Below are positions 12,242 through 23,570 of a stretch of 64,000 nt of DNA, in pieces (within the stretch, counting starts at the first letter, position 1; every line of letters begins with the position of its first letter). This DNA comes from Microcebus murinus (lineage: Eukaryota > Chordata > Mammalia > Primates > Cheirogaleidae). The notes under the pieces were generated by a model, which was not told where the DNA came from, ran no database searches, and saw only the letters and a list, made by a program, of their open reading frames with translations. The position numbers were made by a program, and so were the translations under genes. Location of the stretch: positions 30,641,138-30,705,137 of the forward strand of contig NC_134124.1 of assembly GCF_040939455.1 (NCBI RefSeq). The letters run 5' to 3'.

Positions 12242-12654
12242 AAAAATCCTAAAGGACACCAAAATGTACCATGGCTGCCAGAATCCAGGGACTTGGATCC
12301 TATTAAGACATGCTTTCTCCTACACTCTCAACGCCCGTCCTTCCACTCAGCTCATTTCTTTTCATCTGTCTTCATCCTGCCACTGCCTTCAGTCCCATCC
12401 TTCCTCTGAATCCCAAGGGACCTTTTTCTACTGCGGTGGCACACTCTGGTATCCTCTATCTTAGAGAGTGTCCTTCACTGCCCCACCATAAGAGGACTTC
12501 CACCACCCACTGTATCAGATATGGTTCCTCGGTTGCAAGCAGCGTAGACAACTCGGGGAAACTTGAGCAAAGGGGAACTTAGTGGAAGGAGAGTGGGAGC
12601 TCGGAGAATCTCTAGGCAGGCTGGAGCACCAGTGCTAAAAATGGGCATGGGGAA
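12242..12654. other. Unassigned DNA, possibly an old repeat in its second half
   Basis: 'cctcggttgcaagcagcgta' (about 12527) with 'aacttgagcaaaggggaact' recalls an ancient repeat of uncertain class. The open frames at 12264-12582 have no domain. Confidence 0.35.
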
Positions 12655-12905
12655 TGTTTCCCAAAAAAAGTCCTTCTGTTTTAGAGATGCATACTGAAAT
12701 ATTTATGACTAAAATGACGCTTTTTCTAGAATTTGCTCCAGTGTAGGATGAGGGTAGATGGGACTATAAAAGAAACAAGAATAGTCATGAGGTGATGAGT
12801 TTTGTAGCTGCATGATGGGTACATTTGAGTTCATTTACTGTCCTCTGTACTTCTGGGCATGTTTGAAATTCCCATGGAGGAAAAATAAAGTCAAAATTAA
12901 AAGAT
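12655..12905 (+). mobile_element. L1M 3' end
   Basis: 'gagatgcatactgaaatatt', 'agaaacaagaatagtcatga', 'tgatgggtacatttgagttc' and the terminal 'aaaataaagtcaaaattaaa' follow the 3' UTR end of older L1 (L1M) elements in sense orientation. Only the last 250 bp are present, the usual 5'-truncated form. Confidence 0.75.
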
Positions 12906-13037
12906 GTATTCAAGGCTGGTACTCCTGACAACGTCCCACTATTTTGTATTAACAGAGATGGGTATGGTGACTCTCAAGTAGACCTGACATGCACTTGGTT
13001 TGTAGGTATTTGGTCTGCCATGATCCAGCCAAGGAGT

Positions 13038-13210
13038 ATACGTGTGTGAGAGTGTGTATGTATGTGTGTGCACATATATGAATGTGTGTCCTGTGAAATG
13101 TATGTGTGTGCTAAGGTATATAAGCACCTGTGTTCTATAACATGTATGTGTGTGTGCATGTGGTCTATGACATGTGTGTGTATGCAAGTACATGAGTGCC
13201 TGTGCTCTAT
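13038..13210. repeat. Degenerate TG-rich minisatellite
   Basis: Blocks of the type 'ctatgacatgtgtgtgtatg' recur with variations ('ctataacatgtatgtgtgtg', 'cctgtgctctatag') at irregular spacing. It is an old TG-derived minisatellite leading into the perfect microsatellite that follows. Confidence 0.6.
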
Positions 13211-13213
13211 AGT

Positions 13214-13274
<61 letters not shown>
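13214..13274. repeat. (TG)12(GA)19 compound microsatellite
   Basis: TG run at 13214-13237 passing directly into a GA run at 13237-13274. The TG half can adopt Z-DNA and the GA half a triplex; both are inferences from composition. His/Thr- and Ser/Leu-rich minus-strand open frames here (12939-13370) are repeat translations. Confidence 0.97.
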
Positions 13275-13279
<5 letters not shown>

Positions 13280-15277
13280 ATCTGGCAATGTGTGAGGCCT
13301 GAGAACAAAGGTGACAGAGCTGAAGTGCCCTTGTATTCTGCAGCAAGCTCATCCCATATTTAGTTGACAACTGTCCTGTTTGATAAGCACTTCAGCCTCT
13401 GAGATTTCTGTCTAGTGAATACTAACCCCAAAATATAAATGTCCTTTTCCCCAAACTGTAGCTGCTTTATCATTGTTAAGACATGATTTGCATGCTCTCA
13501 ATCAGTGCAGTATAATGTGAAAATATAATCTGCAATGTAGCTTGATGTCAATAAATTTTCCGCATTATGTCTCAAATTTTTTTTTTTAAATAAAAAAGAA
13601 ATAGGTAGGAACCAAGGTGACCTAGATGGTTAGGAAGTAGGAAAAGAGAAAATAATGAGAAGGTGAAGAACTATCTGGTTAGGGAACTACAAGGAAAATG
13701 AGCAACTTACCTGATTTTTGTCTCTATCACTGGGCTGAAGTCGAAAGTCCAAAAAGGCAGTGTCTGATGGAACTAGCTGGTTTTTCTGCTTGATTTCTAG
13801 CTATAGCTAAAAGTTGAGTGGAAAGCTCTGGAAGAAAATGGGATTCTTCAGGGGTGTGGTGAGATGCAATGAGGACTTGTTAACTCCATTGCTCTCTTTG
13901 TCCTTAGTTAGGAAGATTTGGGGACATTGTAGAGAGGCTGGCTTTGCCACACCATCCTCACCCTATCTGGGGTTTTAGTGGCAGTCTTAGAAATAAATAT
14001 TTATTGAATTAATCAATTAAGCATTGCAATAATAGTATGGCAAAAAGAGAAAAAAAGGTGAAGTAGGAATATGCCAAGAGAAAGCTTGTGTTTTTGCAAG
14101 TATTTGTGTAATTGCTGCAACCCTAAAAAGGAACTATTTTTCCAAACTTGACATTTGACAAAGATAGTAGAGAACTTGGAAGCAAAAACGAAAAATAAAA
14201 AAGTACTAGATCATGTTGCTTGCTCTAGGTATTTCTGGCATAGCTATGATGTGCTAGGAATATTTCATTTTGACATGAACTCCGACCACTTTTCACTATT
14301 AATATGGCCAGAATGCATATACTTACCCAGGACAGGTGGGGTTTGTGATAACGATAGGTGTGATGCACCATGACCATATTAACAATTTCACTGACTTATT
14401 TAAGCCGAGAGCGACTGCGGCCTGTGGGGAATGAACTTGAGTGACCCATTTCTTCTTTTTTGTTTAAGAATCAGCACCATAAGCAGTCAAATTACAAATC
14501 AGGAGCTAATAGGACGAATAGATGCAAGGAAACAGCATGCAACAATTTAATGAAAGAAAAATGTATTATATGCTCAAGACACAAATAAAATGCCACTTTT
14601 AGATTACAGTTTTTCCAATCTATTTATTTGCTTCATTTTCTTTAACTGCTTTTTCACTCAACTACAACTTTTAATATTCATTGGATAAACAATACAGAAA
14701 AGCTTGGTTATTTTCAAATCTTTGTTGAGCTCCTGCCAACTTATTTTTATATTTCACTGTGTAAAATGGAGTATTTAGTTATAATAGGACACCACATTTT
14801 GCATGGTTAAGTTATTTCTCTTCTTTTCAAGATGTCTCAGAATACCAGGCTAGAAAAACATGCTGGTTAAATGGTTGATTTTAGTCAAAATCACTGAATC
14901 CCCATTGGGATACACTGTTTTACAAAGTGTGGCTTTTGGATAAGCGTATCAGTTTTAGGTAGGGATTCACGCTGAAAACGTATACGCCTGTGTCAATTCT
15001 AAGACCAAACACATCAAAATGTACGCTAGTAAACCAAGATCTGCATTTTTAACAACCTTCCAGAAGAATGTATACACCAACCTTTGACAATGGATAATGT
15101 AAGCATTGACTATAATATTAGCACATAATTTAGCTAAGAAATACGGAGCAGGTTTTAAAAATCAACATACCATCAATCCCCTAATATCTCCATAGGAATT
15201 ATGTCTTATTTATTCTGTTAGTTGTACTGCTTTAAAGGTTCAATTTTACCTTCTTTAATTTTAATTAGCCAAGTTTT
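13275..15277. other. Unassigned AT-rich DNA
   Basis: Two kilobases without an assigned repeat or gene. An open frame at 14155-14373 shows no recognisable domain. Parts of 14560-15230 are repeat-free, AT-rich and could be weakly conserved. Confidence 0.45.
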
Positions 15278-15700
15278 TATGGTTTGAATACTTGTTCCCT
15301 CTAAAATTCATGTTGAAATTTAATCCTCCATGTGGCAATATTGAGAGGAGGGTCCTTTAAGAGGTGACTGGGTCACGAGGACCCTGTATTTGTGAGTTAA
15401 TGGATTCATGGATTAATGGGTTAATGGATTAACGGGTTATCACAGGAGGGGAACTGATGGCTTTCTAAGTAGAGAACGAGTGATCTGAGCTGACACATCA
15501 GCATGCTCAGCCCCTCGCCATGTGACACCCTGTGCCACCTTAGGACTCCAGGGTCCTCACCAGCAAGAAGTTGCTCACCAGACGCAGCCCCTCAATTTGG
15601 ACTCCTCAGCCTCCCTAACTGTAAGGAGTAAATTCCTTTTCTTTATAAATTACCCAGTTTCAGGTATTCTGTTATAAGCAACAGAAAACAGACTAAGGCA
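15278..15700 (+). mobile_element. Solo ERVL-MaLR LTR (MST/MLT1-like)
   Basis: Begins 'tatggtttgaatacttgttc' with 'aaaattcatgttgaaattta', passes through 'cctttaagaggtgactgggt' and ends 'aaattacccagtttcaggta', 'agactaaggca'. These are the start and end blocks of MaLR LTRs. No internal retroviral sequence is attached, so this is a solo LTR or a fragment. Short tandem 'ggattaatgggttaatg' variants at 15400-15440 are a local expansion inside it. Confidence 0.85.
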
Positions 15701-15931
15701 CAATCCAAGCAAACCTCCGTTTCTAAGTTAAGAGGCTCTATTTTAGACTCCTTCTCACACCCAGCTCCTATGGACTTGGTCCCTAAACCTGTTTAGCCTC
15801 CTTTGATTTCAGCTCTGCTGTTTTTTCTCTTTGAAGCCATTCTATGTCTCCTCTGTTTTCTTCCGATCAAATGTCCAGCTGTCTGATTAATGCAGACCCG
15901 CCAACCCTACTTCATCTCCCCAACTCCCTGA

Positions 15932-15971
15932 ACACTCAGGGAATAGGACACTCAGGGTAAAGGACACTCAG
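15932..15971. repeat. 16-bp tandem repeat, 2.5 units
   Basis: Units begin at 15932, 15948 and 15964 with ACACTCAGGGAATAGG, ACACTCAGGGTAAAGG and a partial ACACTCAG. Confidence 0.85.
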
Positions 15972-17429
15972 TACTTTATCACATGCATTTGTATTTAAGA
16001 TATTTAAGACTCTTATCTCCATAAATTTTTCAGCCAGAGCCATAGCTAGTTTAAGTTATATATTATTATTTTTAAGTTATATTGTTATTTAAGTTACATT
16101 GTTATTTTTTTTAGTAATTGAAGTAACACACTTTATTGTGGAAAGTTTTCAAATACAGTGAACAATTAAGAGTTGAAAATAATTCAGTATCCTACAATGC
16201 AAAATCTTTACAATATTCTTAAAAAATTGAAACTCCATAAAAAACTTTAAGAACACACTGTATATGGAGTTTTGCACCTTCCTATTGCTCACTTAACACA
16301 TCTCATGCTTACCCAAGGTAGTGCCTCTGTGGAAATGCAGATTTTAGAGAAGAAGAGGATAAGAAGTAGTATGGGAACATGCAGAAGGAAAAGGAAGAGG
16401 AAGATGAGAATAATGATGGCAATTTGAAAATTAATCTGAATGTATATGTCAGAATAATATCTTCCCTTTTTTGGCGGTTGGAAATTACTTGAAAAATTCT
16501 GTAATAGATTATCTGAGGCATCCAATACTTCAAGAGTTAAGAGCAAGTCATTGCAAAAGTAGGGGCAGTGAATTTCACCACATAAGCTTGTTTAGTGCTT
16601 GGGTTCATTTTGCTTTTCCTTTACAAAGTTGAGAACTTCACAGAACTTGTCTTTTTACATGCCTAATATGGAACAGATGCAGTTTCTGTCCCATGGAAAT
16701 GATACTTGGGCTCTTCTAATGAAAATTGTTAAAGTGCCAAGTATTCCTATTCTGTTATTAGGGTTATATTAGGCAACTGGCATTATTCATTATTTCTAAA
16801 TAAAGTGAAACATGGACCCCCATGCATGAAGATATTTATTACTTATTGATATTTAAAGGTTGTTAAATTAATCTTATTTAAATTACTCCTACTGCCAACC
16901 ACTGTTACAATAATTTATTATATAACATTACTTGAGGGTTTTCTTTTACTTTAATATAAAACTTGCAAAAACAATATATTGCCTGTAGATTTTTCCTACA
17001 GTTCATTGTAACCGTGACTAATTCATCACAGCTGTTTAGACATGCAAAATCTATAATACTTCACAATGTTGATTTTCTGTTTCTGTTTTCTAAGACTAGA
17101 GCTTGATTTGAAACCATATAATGAAAAATCACATGCATCTCATTGGAAGAAATATTACTGGAACCACTTGGAAGACCAGGAAGAGCTGGGTGACTCTGCA
17201 GATGGGGGTTGTGTACATGAAATTCTGATAACTTCACTGAACCTTGTTTTACCCTTCAATAGTATTGGGATCAAACCTGTCTTTAGTTGTTTACCTTTTT
17301 TTTTTTCACTTTATTTTTCCTGCTGTTGGTAAGAATGGTATAGAATGTCTTCATACAGAATGTCTTCCAAAATATAATTCCTCACAAAATATCTAGGAAC
17401 CTATTATTCTCTTTGTGAATTATCCATCA
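15972..17429. other. Unassigned AT-rich DNA with a possible MIR remnant
   Basis: No assigned element over most of the span. Near 17225-17290, 'gataacttcactgaaccttg' and 'gttttacccttcaatag' weakly resemble the MIR core. Open frames at 16289-16546 and 17066-17332 lack domains; the latter follows an acceptor-like 'tttctgttttctaag' but has no matching donor that I can see. Confidence 0.4.
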
Positions 17430-17478
17430 CTCCTTTCTCTTCTCTTTCTTCTTCTTCTCCTTCTCCTCCTCCTCTTTT
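17430..17478. repeat. Pure pyrimidine tract (TTC/TCC)n
   Basis: 49 consecutive C/T bases on the plus strand, containing TTC and TCC triplet runs. Confidence 0.95.
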
Positions 17479-17673
17479 ATACTAAAGGGTAGTAGACAGC
17501 TTTGAGTTCCCACCACTCAAAGAGTTAGGCATAGGCAAAAAAGAAAAGTAGTGGTTTCTGTCTTTCTACGTCTTATCAGATTTTAAAAGAGTTAAATAGA
17601 AAAATAAATCAGGGGTAAAGTGAGGCTGCGCATTTATTGGTGGGAATGGATTATATCTATTCCATTAACATGG

Positions 17674-17805
17674 ATGATTGAACGCTGCCTCCGTGTCATT
17701 GTGTTTGATATTCAAACTGATGCTATCATTTTCTTAGTAATGATTGAAAGCTGCCTCGGTATCATTATGCTTGATATTCAAACTGATGTTATCATTTTCT
17801 TGGTT
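17674..17805. repeat. 66-bp tandem duplication
   Basis: Unit 1 (17674-17739) and unit 2 (17740-17805) both start ATGATTGAA and differ at 8 of 66 positions (88% identity), with no indels. The unit length is a multiple of three, so the local open frame (17620-17835) passes through both. I know of no protein with this repeat. Confidence 0.9.
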
Positions 17806-18215
17806 TGCATGTGGAAAAGACTGATGAATTATTAGTTACATCAAGTCTTTAACATGTGCAAATTAGTCAAATGCAAAACATGTTTATAATATTCATGGTT
17901 ATTATTCCTCCATTTATATCATTTTTTGAGGCTTCACACAAGAGCAGAAATATATCTGTTGGTTTTAACTGCCACTTACTTATTTAGAGTATAAATATTT
18001 AAGGCACAGAGACCCTACAAAAACAAGAGATATATGGGAATACAAGGACAAGACTGGCTTTCTCAACTGAACTGTTGTTATGATACAAAAGTTAATAGAA
18101 ATAAGAGAGAAATTGAAAAATGCAAGTAAACCTGTTGTTTTAAAAAAAAAGTCCATTTGTAGGGAGTTTGGATAGTTTACACAGCATGCAGGAGATAGGA
18201 GTGGTACAAATTGAA
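17806..18215. other. Unassigned AT-rich DNA
   Basis: Nothing recognisable. Confidence 0.5.
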
Positions 18216-18560
18216 TTTCCATTCATTCATTCCTTCAGAAAATAGTCATTTACTAAGAAAATATAGCAATGCACAACATAGAAACAGGTTTTGCCATCAT
18301 GGAGTTAGAAGAGACAGGCATGAATTGAAAAGCCACACAGGATGTACACTCATTAGTTGTGACAGATTCTATGAAGGAAAATGAAGGGAGTGGTGAGAAA
18401 ATATTAAAGGGATCATAATCTTGATGACCCTGGGCAAAAAGAAATCTGTTCTAAGGCACTGATGTTTAAGCTCAAGCCTACAACATGAGTAGGAATTAAC
18501 CAGGGGCCAAGCGAAAAGAAGAGCCTTTCAGACAGAAATGATAGCATGGCAGTGACTTGC
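18216..18560 (-). mobile_element. LINE L2 fragment, antisense
   Basis: Starts with the antisense L2 end 'ttccattcattcattccttc', then 'gccatcatggagttagaaga', 'ttgtgacagattctatgaag' and 'caagcctacaacatgagtag', matching the antisense L2 3' UTR and ORF2 end in the expected order. Confidence 0.8.
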
Positions 18561-18864
18561 TGTAATAGAAGTACCTTAAAAAATGCTTGCTTCTTATTTA
18601 GTACTTGTTCATTGTGTTTCTGTATTAGCATATAATGTTTCATACAGAAGCTCTAACAAAAGTTTTTTAGAATCCATGCAATTACTGAATCGATTATTAT
18701 ATGGTCAGAACAATGAGAAATGTGCAAGTGATTTCATGCATTTGCACTTTATCTGTGAACAACTTTATGAGTCTTCAAAGAAGGTTGCACTATGAATAGC
18801 ATGAAACGAATTGCTTTTAACTACAGCTAACTTCGTGAAACTTGGTTTTCAGGCCAGACCCAGG

Positions 18865-18881
18865 AAAAAAAAAAAAAAAAA
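18865..18881. repeat. Poly-A tract
   Basis: Seventeen A in a row, with no recognisable retroelement body next to it. Confidence 0.85.
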
Positions 18882-18899
18882 GAAACCACATGTCAATAC

Positions 18900-19900
18900 T
18901 TTTCAGAAAAGGAAAATAATTTAGTATCTCACTGTTACAAATATGCTGATGTCTGAAGTTATATTTAATGCTATTTTTAGTAAATAAGAGTCAGCAATCG
19001 AGTCAGATTTGCTGGCATAGAATTCATTTGGTATAATGACACTTAAGGGTTGCTTGACTTCTATTCCATTTCCTGGTGCCCAATCCCATTATTAAAGTAC
19101 AAGAGTGTGAAAAAAAGGGTAGCTCTTTAAAAAAATATCAGTTTAACAGTTTCACTTCATTGAATTCTTATTTAATTTCTCAGTGCAGAGTATGAGTGAT
19201 TGTCTTTAGGCTCATTCATAAATAGCACATAAAAATATTTGCTGTGTAATATCATATCTGTAGATATTTCTCAACAGGATTTTCTGGGCGTGAAAATTAT
19301 CCATCACCTTCAGCTTATTTTTTAAACATGTCTAAATTAAATAAATCCAAATTAATTTGTTTGCAAAAGTTCCAGCTTCATTCACATAATTATCCATCAG
19401 ACTTAAACAACTTTTCTAATGTAAAATGTAAAATGTCAGTTAATTATTAATACATATTCTTAAAGCAAAAAAAGTGGCCAGAAGCATTTTTTTAAATTTG
19501 TAATTGGATTTCTGTATGTTGTTCTTAAGCATAAGAACTCAACTATCAACTTTTATAATGATAAACTAATTGTAATCCTGTTAAATATGCCTTGATTTAA
19601 GATACATTCAATAGTAGCTACCTCTCAAAAAATCAAAAGAAAGAATTATTTTTAATTCAACCTTATTTTTAATCTGTATTGCTCACAAGTAAGCTTAGAT
19701 TTTTCGAGAAAACATCTCGTTAGCCGTGGGATACAGAATCAACTCTCTGTGGCACTCTTCATTAAAAAGAGGATTTCTCATTCTTTGATAGTACTTTGTC
19801 AATATCAAAGGATAATGTATTTAATAAAAATGCCAAGTAATCTAGCAAAGACACCTAACACACATATGGCTGAGTATACATCTTTTATATAAAATTCCCA
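18900..19900. promoter_or_regulatory. Repeat-free block, candidate conserved elements
   Basis: No recognisable repeats. 'aaattatccatcacc' (about 19296) and 'ataattatccatcag' (about 19387) repeat an ATTATCCATCA core about 90 bp apart, around 'caaattaatttgtttgc'. 19680-19800 retains CpGs ('tttttcgagaaaacatctcg', 'ttagccgtggg'). No coding potential. Confidence 0.38.
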
Positions 19901-19939
19901 AAGTCTAGAAAAATTAGGACATATATTGTGTATTACTCT

Positions 19940-20460
19940 CAGAAATATCCGACACTGTCACATACCTTTAATTCAAGATGAATGTAGGCATCACATCCCT
20001 GGCCTGGGCCAGGTGACATCATGCAAATGGTGACATTAGTGTCACTAGCAATAATGACTTCTCATTCCTTCAACCCTGTCAAGCAATACCAGGTTGCTAA
20101 GCTCTAACTTTTGTTGCAGAGCTCAATGAAAACTAAAAGCAAAAAAAAAAAAAAACATAAAACAATTACCAGGTTGCTGAGGATGGGATGGTAAAGTGGT
20201 TAGCTGATAAATAACAGTTACCGTGGGAAATACCATGAGTCTGAAATTTTTATGCTGTTGTTCTGTTTTGTTTTCTTTTTTAAATGAAATCTATAGAGGT
20301 TCTTTCTCTGTAGATTATTTTTCTTTCTACTATAAAATTAGAACTTGTCGCTGCACTGTGGGGCTCTGACAGTTAAATAATAGTTTGCAAATGATTAGTG
20401 GAATGAGAAATGACTGCCCACAGAAGAGCTCAGTGACTCAGCAGATAGAGATATGCAACT
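19940..20460. promoter_or_regulatory. Candidate enhancer with octamer motif
   Basis: A perfect POU octamer ATGCAAAT lies at 20021-20028, between GTGACATC (20013-20020) and an inverted pair GTGACA (20030-20035) and TGTCAC (20040-20045). A 'accaggttgct' core occurs twice (about 20088 and 20168). The stretch is repeat-free apart from a poly-A run near 20142-20155. POU binding is inferred from the motif alone. Confidence 0.42.
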
Positions 20461-21319
20461 CAAGTTTACCAAGGGAACCCCTCTGAACATGTGGAAATGG
20501 GGAGGCAGAGGCAATGCTATCTATTTGAGCACTCAGCCAGTTTGTTAAACCGCCCTGAATTATCAGAATAATTTTCACTTGAGCCTTAAAATCAATTGGC
20601 CCACACATATTTCACTTTAAGCATTTTCAGCTTTGAAAGGGGATTGGTGAATTACATCAAAATGGTTCTCCCACTCCCCCCCCCTTTCTACCCTCCATCT
20701 CCCTTTAATGGAAAAGGGATCCTGGTAATATCCAGCTATCTTGCTAGTACAGCACCAAGCACAAAGAAAGGACAGGAGGGGTGGTGATTTTAATTATCTA
20801 TGTAAATTAAACTATGTGCCACAGTCCTGTGATTGAAACTCATTACTTTAACTTTATTGTTTAGTTATGAGTGTAAACCTCAGCTCAATTAAATTATAAA
20901 CCAGATCCTGGTGGCTCCACACATTCACAGTCTTTGAAGGGAAAAAAAAAAAAAAAAAAAGAATACAGACAGGACGAAAGAGTACCTCAACTGTTTTTCC
21001 TATGTTATCATCCCAGATATAACACTATAAGGCAAACACTGCTAGTACAGTTTATACTTTTTTATAGCCTGTTATTGTGCAACAGAAATATGCCAATGTT
21101 AGGAACTATTTATCATAAAATTAATAAAAAGTTATAGTAGAAGCTTCCTTTTATTTTGTCCATTTGACTAAACAAATAGTGATTTCATAACCCTCTCTCT
21201 CAAAATTATGTATGAAGTAGAAACTCAAGCTCAATTTTTCCCTAATATCTGACATATCTTTTAATATTTTAGGGTGTATTGTTTCTCTTTGTGACAAATA
21301 AAGGTCATTCTTCTTGTCT
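20461..21319. other. Unassigned DNA with poly-A tract at 20942-20960
   Basis: No assigned element. There is a C-rich run near 20675-20686 and an A run near 20942. Open frames at 20596-20787 and 20934-21137 are not recognised. Confidence 0.45.
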
Positions 21320-21780
21320 TTATTTTTGCTACCTAAGGGGATTATCCGTAAAGGTCTGATTGTGTAAGCTCTGTTGACGGTAGACTAATTGCCCTTAAAT
21401 TAAATATATTAAAATTTCTAATTGTGGTAAGAAGCAATGCTGTATTTCCCCTTGAGTCATTGTTGAATCAGTTTCCTCACCAGGGAGATTTATTTAGAGA
21501 TAGTTTTACTTCACTTGAAATAATTGAGGACATTCAGAATGCCAAAGTTATTGAATTAACTTGAAAAGTTGCGTTTACCCTACAGATTTATTTCACGCAC
21601 AAGTTTTAAGGTAGATGACTTTAATCAACACTTAATTAACACATTTACTTTTGGCCGATTATTTCTTGGAATTATATTTCTTATCCCAATTGTGATATTT
21701 TGGTTTGTAACAATTACACAGTTGAGAATCTAATAATTTGGGATTTAATGGGTAATTAAAGCTATTCCACTTTTCTAGCA
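21320..21780. promoter_or_regulatory. Candidate conserved enhancer, homeodomain-rich
   Basis: 460 bp, repeat-free, with many TAAT/ATTA cores in ordered spacing: 'gactaattgccc' (about 21383), 'acacttaattaacac' (about 21628), 'tctaataatttggg' (about 21729) and 'gggtaattaaagct' (about 21750), plus a 'cttgagtcattgttg' AP-1/MAF-like core (about 21451). It ends exactly where a MIR begins. Conservation is inferred, not tested. Confidence 0.48.
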
Positions 21781-21794
21781 GAGGTCATTATTAT

Positions 21795-22045
21795 TAGTGA
21801 TAATAGTAATAAGAATGAACATTTATTGAACACTTCTCATGTGCCAGGAACCATGCTAAGCACTTCATAGGCATTGCCTCACATAATTTTAGCAATAATG
21901 CTATTAAGTGAAGATATTCTCATTATTTATTATTCTATTCTCAACCTAGGGCTGCTGAGTTACCCAATGAAGTTTAAAAGCTATTAAGTGGCAGAGCCAG
22001 GTTTTGGGCCCATGTCCAAGTGACTTCCAAGCCCATATGGCTGGA
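21795..22045 (-). mobile_element. MIR SINE, antisense
   Basis: 'gaacatttattgaacacttc', 'tcatgtgccaggaaccatgc' and 'taagcacttcataggcattg' then 'aagtggcagagccaggtttt' give the antisense MIR from 3' end to tRNA-like head, nearly full length. Confidence 0.92.
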
Positions 22046-22164
22046 ATAAATAGAATGATAGAACCATATATCAGAGTGAAACCTAAAATACAAATGAGTA
22101 TGACTAAAGAATGAGTTTTAACTATTATCATATCTGGCTGTCTTTTCACTATCAACTTATTATT

Positions 22165-22275
22165 TTCTAAATTCTTAAGAGCAAATCAATGTGTCATATA
22201 GATTTGCACCCAGACCCTAGCACAGCCCTTGGCACAAATAGGCTCTCTATAGATATGTGTTCAATTTAATTTAAT
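22165..22275 (+). mobile_element. Possible L2 or MIR 3' end
   Basis: 'ccctagcacagcccttggca' followed by 'caaataggctctctatagat' resembles the '...cctagcacagtgcctggcacatagtaggtgctc' terminus. Confidence 0.5.
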
Positions 22276-22314
22276 TGATGTTTGTTTTTAAAATGTACTG
22301 ACATATGAAACGTA

Positions 22315-22560
22315 TTTGCTCAGTTTGGAATGTGACCATATTAATTCATATGATTTAACCATTAAAGTTTTCAAGTTAATCAGTAACTTTCTTTTAATTG
22401 CGTCTTCCAAGTGCAACACTATGCTTGCTAACATCACTAAGGTGGTTTGCCAAGTACCCACTAACATGAATTTTCCTGAAATAATGTCTGTGACCATACC
22501 TATGGCATCTCATGATGCATCTAGTGAATTTCTAATCTGTATAGATGAAAGCTATCACTA
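22315..22560. other. Repeat-free stretch, function unknown
   Basis: No repeat is recognised. An open frame (22316-22561, plus) and another (22288-22497, minus) overlap, without domains. It could be a conserved element. Confidence 0.3.
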
Positions 22561-22707
22561 AATTGTAAAGCATACCTACTCCATTTGAACACTTTGAATG
22601 AAAGGGAAATAGATGTACAGGATCAGCGTTTTGTTTTACATCAGAAATACTTTTCAGTAATTATTTTCCCAAGCTGTTATTATAGGGGGAAAAAAATCAA
22701 TGCTTGT

Positions 22708-22721
22708 GAAAGAAAGAAGGA

Positions 22722-22797
<76 letters not shown>

Positions 22798-22911
22798 AGA
22801 AGAAAGAAGAAAGAATGGAGGGAGAGAGGGAAGGAAGGAAGGAAGGAAGGAAGGAAGGAAGGAAGGAAGGAAGGAAGGAAGGAAGGAAGGAAGGAAGGAA
22901 GGAAGGAAGGA
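22708..22911. repeat. Compound (GAAA)n-(GGAA)n microsatellite
   Basis: About 90 bp of GAAA units (22708-22798), a 30-bp mixed purine linker, then about 83 bp of perfect GGAA units (22829-22911). The entire 204 bp is purine on the plus strand except for one T in the linker. GGAA is the ETS-factor core, so long GGAA arrays can bind ETS proteins; that is a general property, not shown here. Overlapping Lys/Glu-, Gly/Arg/Lys/Glu- and Ser/Phe/Leu-rich open frames are repeat translations. Confidence 0.98.
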
Positions 22912-23294
22912 GTGTTGACATTTTAGGTGAATTTAGTTTATTATTTTGTTTTGTGTGGACAGGGGAACTCCTCCACCTATGATTATATCTACATCATCAC
23001 TTAAATGGCAACTGCAATACTTCTGATGTTTTGTTGCATATAACATGTAAAATCTTCAGTGCTATTGTGTTTCCACATATGAATATTAAATTATAGCTTT
23101 TCTTCATTTCTTATTTTATTATGAGGTGGATTCCAAGAAAAGTACACTGTGGGATAAAAAAAAAAATACAAAGAAATGGACTTGAGGAAGAAGCTAAGTG
23201 AGATCGTGTTTGAATGTGGCATCAGCCCCTTCTTAGTGCCATCCCTACCTTCTTCTACATTTTGTTCTGTGCCATTCATCCCACATTTATGACA
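22912..23294. other. Unassigned AT-rich DNA
   Basis: Nothing recognisable beyond a short A-run at 23155-23166. Confidence 0.5.
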
Positions 23295-23570
23295 TACCAT
23301 CTATGGATATAGCACTGGGATAAGGGATTAGCATAAATTCAAAGATAAATAAGAATAGCTCTATGTCCTTAACTAACCCACAATCTAGTAGAGAAAAGGT
23401 AAAACATGCACAAAGACAATGTTGATTGTCCTCCAAAGGACAGATAAAAGACTGGCAAGTGAGAGTAAAAGTGATTGTCTTTGATTTTGGAGAGGCTCAT
23501 AGGGTAAGAAGAAAATACAATGAGAAAATAAAATGTGAGTTGGACCTTTAGGAAGGAATGGGTTTCAGCT
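23295..23570 (-). mobile_element. LINE L2 3' region, antisense
   Basis: 'ggatatagcactgggataag', 'caaagataaataagaatagc', 'cacaatctagtagagaaaag' and 'gtgagttggacctttaggaa' are the antisense L2 3' UTR followed by the last ORF2 block, in order. Confidence 0.75.

Noticed and set aside
12939..13370. 143-codon minus-strand frame rich in His/Thr and Ser/Leu
   Set aside because: Produced by TG and GA repeats, which lack stops in several frames.
15278..15700. Intact endogenous retrovirus
   Set aside because: Only solo MaLR LTRs are present in the window; no gag, pol or env sequence is attached.
22585..22926. Lys/Glu/Arg-rich and Ser/Phe/Leu-rich open frames on both strands
   Set aside because: They are translations of the GAAA/GGAA microsatellite.
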